Below are positions 59,206 through 64,000 of a stretch of 64,000 nt of DNA, in pieces (position 1 is the stretch's first letter; each line of letters begins with the position of its first letter). Origin of the DNA: Paenibacillus illinoisensis NBRC 15959 (GTDB lineage Bacteria; Bacillota; Bacilli; Paenibacillales; Paenibacillaceae); assembly GCF_004000925.1 (NCBI RefSeq), contig NZ_BIME01000008.1, positions 186,001 to 250,000 on the forward strand, read 5' to 3'. Both the position numbers and the translations under genes were made by a program. Under the pieces are notes generated by a model that was not told the origin of the DNA, did not search any database, and saw only the letters and a list, made by a program, of their open reading frames with translations.

Positions 59206-59772
59206 TTAAACGACATCATCACTGACCGGTTTCTGACCTAACGCTTCTTCCAGCTCCGACTGTTTGCGGTGAGCGATTCGGCTGCTTGCTGCCGAGGCTA
59301 TGGCCCCGACAATATCATCCAGAAACGTATGTACAGGTCCCAGGCTTTTATCGTTCAGCCGTTCAAGTACACCAGGCTTAAGCTTGTCTACATAACCGTA
59401 ATTCGTGAACCCGATGCTGCCATATACATTGACGATGGAAAAGGCAAGAATCTCATCCACGCCGTACAGCCCTTCATCATTCTCGATCATCTCCTGCAGA
59501 GGCGAAATGAGTTGACCCTTCTCTGCGAGCAGATCCAGCTGAATGCCTGTCAGAACGGCGTTCTGCACTTCGCGCTTGCGAAGAACCTTCTCCACGTTAT
59601 CGATGCATTCTTCCATCGTAAGATCCGGATAGTACTTTTTCTGCAATAGCATGACCAGTTCTGCGATCTCTGGGATCGTGACGCCCCGCTTGTGCAGCCA
59701 TTCCCTTGTAGCGTCCGCGACTTTGCGGCTGTTCAGGCTGTAAGGGATTTTTTCTTGTTCTGGATGTTCCAT
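59206..59772 (-). CDS. yutG: Phosphatidylglycerophosphatase A family protein (YutG-like)
   Basis: The 188-residue protein starts at ATG 59772, set by GAGGAGG upstream. Family blocks are IAELVMLLQKKYYPDLTMEE, VLRKREVQNAVLTGIQLDLL, YGVDEILAFSIVNVYGSIGF and HTFLDDIVGAIASAASSRIA, matching Bacillus YutG / PgpA-like proteins. The Asp pair in FLDDIVGA is probably catalytic. Members dephosphorylate phosphatidylglycerophosphate in phospholipid synthesis. Monocistronic, convergent to the apbE operon. Confidence 0.88.
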   Translation of the reverse strand: MEHPEQEKIPYSLNSRKVADATREWLHKRGVTIPEIAELVMLLQKKYYPDLTMEECIDNVEKVLRKREVQNAVLTGIQLDLLAEKGQLISPLQEMIENDEGLYGVDEILAFSIVNVYGSIGFTNYGYVDKLKPGVLERLNDKSLGPVHTFLDDIVGAIASAASSRIAHRKQSELEEALGQKPVSDDVV

Positions 59773-59967
59773 GGGCGATTCCTCCTCTGAAGTTAGCAAT
59801 GTCCCTACACTTGATTCCTAATACGTATTAACCCGTTTTGTGTTTCTTTCTTTCAATATTGTTTTTGCTTGGTGCATCAGGGCTTGTTTAAAAAGTAGTT
59901 ATTTTTTGGACGAAGGCTCGTATACATGATAGTACAAACTGTAAAAATGATGAGGGGGAACGTGATC

Positions 59968-61023
59968 ATGAGTAAGATCCGATATATGCGTACGGCATCA
60001 GCAGCAGCACTGCTGAGCATTCCGATGGTGTTGTCCGGCTGCGGCATGTTTAATGCACAGTCATCCGAGGCTATCGATCCACCGCCGCCCATCCAGGAGG
60101 CAGCCATGATTCAGGCAGCCGAGGGCAATGGGACACTCGCAACCCTTCCGCTCACAACAGTCTATTTGCAGGATCAGCAAGGATTGCTCGCTCCGGTATC
60201 CCTGACGCTTCCGGCAGGTTCGGACGTTAGTAGTCCGAAGACTGCCCTGGATACACTAGTAACAGGTGGTGCTTATGCAGGTATGCTGCCTGAAGGATTC
60301 CAAGGTGTTCTTCCACAGGGCACGGTAGTGCAGAATGTAACGGTTCATCCGGACGACAAGCTTGCAGTCGTGGAGTTCTCAGGTAACTTTGCCAAATACG
60401 ACGCCAAGGATGAGCGCAAAATGCTGGAAGCCGTCACGTGGACGCTAACAGGTACACCGGATGTGGAGAACGTGCAGATCTGGGTGGATGGCAAAAAGCT
60501 GACGCAAATGCCGGTAAACAGTACTCCGCTTCCTGAACCGTTGAATCGGGCGGTAGGTATCAATCTTGATTTGGGAGACACGTTCACCACCAACAGCAGT
60601 CCAGTCACTGTGTATTTCTCAGCTGCTTCGCCTGCGGGCATTCAATATTATGTTCCGGTTACGCGCCTGGTCACACCAGGTACGGACCGGGTGCAAGCCG
60701 CACTCAATGAGCTGATTAAGGGGCCAGCCAAGGGTGGGGAGCTGGAAGAGGTCATGACAGGCGGCACGGAATTGCAATCCGTCAAAACGGCAGAGGATGG
60801 AACCGTTACGGTCGCACTCAAAGACGATATGTTCGTCGAAGGAGACGCCGTGCCAAGCGAGCTGCTGCAATCGGTCGTATTGACAACGACAGAAAATACA
60901 GCGAGCAAGGATGCCAAGGTTCAAATCGAGTGGAACGGCCAAAAAACAGTCATGGGTGACGATAACCGGGATTATAGTTCGCCGGTCTCCAAGCCCGAGT
61001 ATATCAATGAAATTCCGATCTAG
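59968..61023 (+). CDS. gerM: Spore germination/sporulation lipoprotein GerM
   Basis: The 351-residue lipoprotein starts at ATG 59968 behind GAGGGGGAAC. Lipobox LSGC (Cys about 25) is followed by two tandem GerMN domains: TVYLQDQQGLLAPVSLTLPA with AVVEFSGNFAKYDAKDERKM (about 65-185), and VTVYFSAASPAGIQYYVPVT with VTVALKDDMFVEGDAV (about 210-330). GerM is needed for normal sporulation and germination in Bacillus subtilis. It is followed by rph and rdgB, the conserved Bacillus order. Confidence 0.93.
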   Translation: MSKIRYMRTASAAALLSIPMVLSGCGMFNAQSSEAIDPPPPIQEAAMIQAAEGNGTLATLPLTTVYLQDQQGLLAPVSLTLPAGSDVSSPKTALDTLVTGGAYAGMLPEGFQGVLPQGTVVQNVTVHPDDKLAVVEFSGNFAKYDAKDERKMLEAVTWTLTGTPDVENVQIWVDGKKLTQMPVNSTPLPEPLNRAVGINLDLGDTFTTNSSPVTVYFSAASPAGIQYYVPVTRLVTPGTDRVQAALNELIKGPAKGGELEEVMTGGTELQSVKTAEDGTVTVALKDDMFVEGDAVPSELLQSVVLTTTENTASKDAKVQIEWNGQKTVMGDDNRDYSSPVSKPEYINEIPI

Positions 61024-61164
61024 GATTGGGACAAAATCTGGGACGGGTAACAGAGTCTTTGGCGGATAGATGCTTTTAACAGAACTCTTTGGTAAAATAA
61101 AAAGGATTAGTAAAGCGTGACTCAGTTCAACAATTACAGGATGCTTAAGTCGTAGGAGGCAGAA

Positions 61165-61923
61165 ATGATGAGATCTAACGGACGAACCAGCGAACAGCTG
61201 CGGCCGATGAATTTAACAATTAACACAAATAAATACGCCGAAGGTTCTGTACTGATTGAAGTCGGGGATACCAAGGTTATCTGTACCGCAACGGTGGAGG
61301 AACGCGTTCCTCCTTTCATGAAAGGACAAGGCAAGGGATGGGTTACCGCAGAATATTCCATGCTTCCTCGTGCAACACATACTCGGAACCAGCGTGAAGC
61401 GAACCGCGGGAAGCTGACTGGACGTACGATGGAAATCCAGCGTCTGATCGGCCGTGCACTTCGCTCTGTGGTGAACCTGCAGGCGCTTGGCGAGCGGACC
61501 ATTACCCTGGACTGTGACGTCATTCAAGCGGACGGAGGGACTCGTACAACGTCCATTACCGGCTCGTTTGTTGCGCTGGCACTGGCTGTGAACAAAATTG
61601 CCCAGCAGCACCGCCTGCAAACATTCCCCATCACGGATTTCATTGCAGCTGTGAGTGTAGGTGTAGTCGGAGAACAGCCCGTTCTGGATCTGAATTATGA
61701 TGAGGATTCCAAGGCAAAAGTAGACATGAACCTCGTCATGACAGGTGGCGGAAAATATGTAGAGCTGCAAGGAACAGGTGAAGAAGCCCCATTTGACCGC
61801 CGTGAGCTGAATGCCATGCTGGAACTGGGTGAGCAGGGAATTCTGGAGATGATTGAGCGACAAAAAGAAGTGCTTGGACCGATTGCGCTCAAGATCGGTG
61901 CTAGTGGATTAGGAGAAGCCTAA
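61165..61923 (+). CDS. rph: Ribonuclease PH
   Basis: The 252-residue 3'-5' phosphorolytic exonuclease trims tRNA 3' ends. It begins RSNGRTSEQLRPMNLTINTN and has GWVTAEYSMLPRATHTRNQR, GRTMEIQRLIGRALRSVVNL, TLDCDVIQADGGTRTTSITG and LDLNYDEDSKAKVDMN. All are standard RNase PH blocks. It starts at ATG 61165 after GGAGGC and is 1 bp before rdgB. Confidence 0.97.
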   Translation: MMRSNGRTSEQLRPMNLTINTNKYAEGSVLIEVGDTKVICTATVEERVPPFMKGQGKGWVTAEYSMLPRATHTRNQREANRGKLTGRTMEIQRLIGRALRSVVNLQALGERTITLDCDVIQADGGTRTTSITGSFVALALAVNKIAQQHRLQTFPITDFIAAVSVGVVGEQPVLDLNYDEDSKAKVDMNLVMTGGGKYVELQGTGEEAPFDRRELNAMLELGEQGILEMIERQKEVLGPIALKIGASGLGEA

Positions 61924-61924
61924 G

Positions 61925-62548
61925 ATGCATCTGGACAGCCCAATCATCATTGTTGCAACCCGGAATCAGGGTAAAGTAAGAGAGTTTGCCCATGCATTTG
62001 CACCCCTTGGCAAAGAGGTCAAAAGCATGTTCGATTACCCCGAACTTCCGGATGTCGTGGAGGACGGGGTAACCTTTGCCGAGAATGCATGGAAGAAAGC
62101 AAAAGCGGTAGGAGATGCACTTGGTCTTCCTGTGCTGGCCGATGATTCAGGACTTTGTGTGGACCTGCTGGATGGGGAGCCGGGTGTGTATTCGGCAAGA
62201 TATGCTGGCGAAGGGGCAACGGATGCCCTGAATAATGCCAAGCTGCTTGCAGCGCTGGAATCCATCAAATCCGGTGAGGATACGCAGCAGCCGCTGCTCA
62301 GTCCGGCACGCTTTGTATGTGCCCTGGTTCTGTATGACCCGGCAACAGGGGACAAGTTTGAAGCGGAGGGTACAGCAGAAGGCTGGATTACGAGCGAGGC
62401 TGCCGGTGGCGGTGGCTTCGGTTACGATCCTCTGTTCTATGTACCTGAATACGAGATGACGATGGCCGAGCTTACGCTGGAACAAAAGCAGGCTATCAGT
62501 CATCGTGGTCATGCGCTGCGAGCACTTGTATCCCGGCTTGAAGGCTGA
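61925..62548 (+). CDS. rdgB: XTP/dITP diphosphatase (RdgB/HAM1)
   Basis: The 207-residue house-cleaning pyrophosphatase removes non-canonical purine nucleotides. IIVATRNQGKVREFAHAF, TFAENAWKKAKAV, VLADDSGLCVDLLDGEPGVY, SARYAGEGATDALNNAKL, GFGYDPLFYVPE and ISHRGHALRAL are the expected blocks. It is coupled to rph with a 1-bp gap and followed by a long terminator. Confidence 0.96.
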   Translation: MHLDSPIIIVATRNQGKVREFAHAFAPLGKEVKSMFDYPELPDVVEDGVTFAENAWKKAKAVGDALGLPVLADDSGLCVDLLDGEPGVYSARYAGEGATDALNNAKLLAALESIKSGEDTQQPLLSPARFVCALVLYDPATGDKFEAEGTAEGWITSEAAGGGGFGYDPLFYVPEYEMTMAELTLEQKQAISHRGHALRALVSRLEG

Positions 62549-62604
62549 ATCCTGGTTAACAGGAGCCTTATGAATCAGATATAACAACCTGAACAAATAT
62601 GAAG

Positions 62605-62670
62605 GCGTTAATAGAAGGAGTATCATTCCTGAGGATTGTGGAATGGACTCCGGCTATTAACGCTTTTTTT
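62605..62670 (+). terminator. Compound terminator of the gerM-rph-rdgB block
   Basis: GCGTTAATAG (62605-62614) pairs with CTATTAACGC (62654-62663). Nested GGAGT/ACTCC and CATTCC/GGAATG arms extend it, and TTTTTTT follows. Confidence 0.85.
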
Positions 62671-62922
62671 CGTATCACAAGAATTGCACAGATTCGAAGT
62701 GTATAGAGCCAAGGTATACATTGATAATTTTTATTTATATCCTTCCATATACCTAGCAGGAATCTCCTTTTCGATACCATTCGGAAAAGAACGTGTGTTC
62801 TCTTTCCTAGTTGGTGAAGTACAGCAATTACACGTTTGAGAATCCTGGTGGGACCGGAGTTGGAAGAAGTTGCAAGCCCCGTACAGGATGGGGTAACATT
62901 CAAATTAACAAATCAAGAATGA
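62671..62922 (+). pseudogene. Frameshifted gene remnant
   Basis: One frame reads VYRAKVYIDNFYLYPSIYLA and SIPFGKERVFSFLVGEVQQL up to a TGA near 62839. A two-base shift there continues as RILVGPELEEVASPVQDGVT and FKLTNQE to a TGA at about 62922. The joined sequence reads like one protein end broken by a frameshift, with no clear start. It may be a remnant of a small immunity-type gene. This is the only content of the gap between rdgB and 62945 apart from the terminator. Confidence 0.35.
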
Positions 62923-62944
62923 ACTCAATCGGAGGGATTAACCA

Positions 62945-63787
62945 ATGCAGGAAGTGAAGCTTACGGTATCTTTTGATGACTATGAGAACGGTATCCGTAT
63001 GGAGAATTTGATCAGGGAATTGGCTGCCAAACCCGAAGCGGGTTCACTGGAAAGTCTGGTTATTGGAGACTGGGGACAAGCTTACGAGAGTTCTCCGGAC
63101 GAATTCATGAATGTTCTTATTGAATTGGCGCCAAGTTTTCCGTCATTAAAAAAGCTGTTCATTGGAGATATGGGCTTTGAAGAGTGTGAGGTTTCCTGGA
63201 TTATTCAGACCAATCTGACCCCGCTTTTGAAGGCTTTTCCAGAACTGAAGTCCTTTACGGTGAAAGGCAGTAGCGGATTAAGCCTTGAACCCTTGCAGCA
63301 TGCCAAGCTTGAAGAGCTGGTCATTATCTGTGGTGGACTGCCTCAGGAGGTGCTCGCTTCCATTACCAATGCTCAATTGCCTGAACTGCGCAAGCTCGAA
63401 TTATACCTGGGTGTAGATGATTATGGCTTCGACGGTTCACTTGAAGATGTGCTTCCGCTGCTGGAACAGGGACGATTCCCCAATCTAGTGTACCTTGGCC
63501 TAAAAGACAGTGATATTCAAGATGACATCGCCAAAGCCGTGGCACAGGCTCCCATTGTAGATCAACTGGAAGTACTGGACCTTTCCCAAGGCACATTGTC
63601 GGATGAAGGGGCTGAGGCTCTGCTTGCCAGCGACAAGATTAAGAAGTTGAAGCATCTCGATCTCAGCTACCACTACATGACAGACGAAATGCTCATTCGC
63701 TGGAAACGTTCAGGCTTATCCGTTGATGTCAGCGATCAGCAGCAGAGTGATGAAGATGACTGGCGTTATCCGTCATTAACGGAATAA
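62945..63787 (+). CDS. STM4015-family leucine-rich-repeat protein
   Basis: The 280-residue soluble protein starts at ATG 62945 behind GGAGGG. Repeats of about 25-30 residues with Leu at set spacing run through it: LVIGDWGQAYESSPDEFMNV, PSLKKLFIGDMGFEECEVSW, PNLVYLGLKDSDIQDDIAKA, LEVLDLSQGTLSDEGAEALL and LKHLDLSYHYMTDEML. This matches the STM4015 family. The next gene, 3 bp on, is STM4014-like, which supports the call. These families co-occur with radical SAM genes in an uncharacterised cluster. Confidence 0.8.
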   Translation: MQEVKLTVSFDDYENGIRMENLIRELAAKPEAGSLESLVIGDWGQAYESSPDEFMNVLIELAPSFPSLKKLFIGDMGFEECEVSWIIQTNLTPLLKAFPELKSFTVKGSSGLSLEPLQHAKLEELVIICGGLPQEVLASITNAQLPELRKLELYLGVDDYGFDGSLEDVLPLLEQGRFPNLVYLGLKDSDIQDDIAKAVAQAPIVDQLEVLDLSQGTLSDEGAEALLASDKIKKLKHLDLSYHYMTDEMLIRWKRSGLSVDVSDQQQSDEDDWRYPSLTE

Positions 63788-63790
63788 GGG

Positions 63791-64000
63791 ATGTCAGGCG
63801 TTACGACGAACCAAACAATTCAGAGACTACAATCCCAAAGTAATGAGATGCACATAGAACGGCCGTTTTGGTTGATCGGAAATCCGGATAATCGCAGAAC
63901 CAAAGGCCTGCAGCAGGCAAGGCTGCAATGTGGCATGAGCCCTGCTGAAGTGATCCCCTATGCCGACTTGCTCAAGACCTGGAGACAGGGTGGATCCTTG
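63791..64000 (+). CDS. STM4014-family protein, cut by window edge
   Basis: Seventy codons are open from ATG 63791 to the window end. ERPFWLIGNPDNRRTKGLQQ and the following CGMSPAEVIPYADLL resemble the N-terminus of STM4014-type proteins. These are associated with STM4011-STM4013 and STM4015 homologues. The frame begins 3 bp after the LRR gene stop, so the two are probably cotranscribed. Most of the protein lies outside the window. Confidence 0.65.
   Translation, partial: MSGVTTNQTIQRLQSQSNEMHIERPFWLIGNPDNRRTKGLQQARLQCGMSPAEVIPYADLLKTWRQGGSL

Noticed and set aside
1..64000. CRISPR arrays, tRNA/rRNA genes, insertion sequences, prophage or riboswitches
   Set aside because: No regularly spaced identical repeats, transposase motifs, tRNA cloverleaf ends or familiar riboswitch cores were seen on reading; covariance-model searches could not be run.

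Overview
The window looks like a chromosomal segment of a spore-forming, moderate-GC Firmicute, most likely Paenibacillus. The evidence is a gerE orthologue, a gerM-rph-rdgB block as in Bacillus, a YhcN-type spore lipoprotein, CgeB-type spore glycosyltransferases, an LplB/LplC/LplA sugar importer with a membrane-bound AraC regulator, and strong AGGAGG ribosome sites throughout. No tRNA, rRNA, CRISPR array, prophage or insertion sequence was seen.

Layout. 0-1.6 kb: an efflux pump (cut by the window edge) divergent from an ArsR-type regulator, then a decayed S51-type peptidase gene. 1.7-4.6 kb: molybdate uptake (modA, modB, no modC) divergent from an HTH/periplasmic-binding-fold regulator, with five phased 10-bp repeats between them. 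4.8-8.5 kb: a small unknown gene and a cystine-type ABC importer. 8.6-21.6 kb: a large probable spore-surface glycosylation island. It holds three small related helical proteins, a polybasic protein with Gly/Tyr repeats, two CgeB proteins, a GT4 enzyme with a polybasic tail, a four-gene nucleotide-sugar set probably making a UDP-N-acetyl-6-deoxy-L-hexosamine, two paralogous GT2 enzymes, and a reverse-strand GT4 with a small partner. SigK/GerE-like motifs occur at several of its promoters. 21.7-24.9 kb: a DHA2 drug exporter behind iterated operators and another GT4 enzyme. 24.9-29.0 kb: a Gld-type ABC exporter with GldG and DUF4340 subunits.

29.2-31.5 kb: YhcN-like lipoprotein with a SigG-like promoter, gerE with a SigK-like promoter, and a DUF4303 gene. 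31.6-36.3 kb: an RpiR regulator with nagB and nagA, plus small unknown genes. 36.3-38.0 kb: a long structured hairpin element and an M20 dipeptidase. 38.2-52.6 kb: a complex-glycan utilisation locus (AraC sensor-regulator, LplB, LplC, LplA, GH106-like, GH43, NodB deacetylase, GH105) with a cre site. 52.7-53.9 kb: an AT-rich insert of three small orphan genes resembling immunity genes.

54-59 kb: DUF72, a methyltransferase, an MBL-fold hydrolase, and a three-gene set of small secreted protein, ApbE flavin transferase and ferric-reductase-like membrane protein. 59.2-64 kb: pgpA/yutG, gerM, rph, rdgB, a frameshifted remnant, then the start of an STM4015/STM4014-type cluster that runs off the window.
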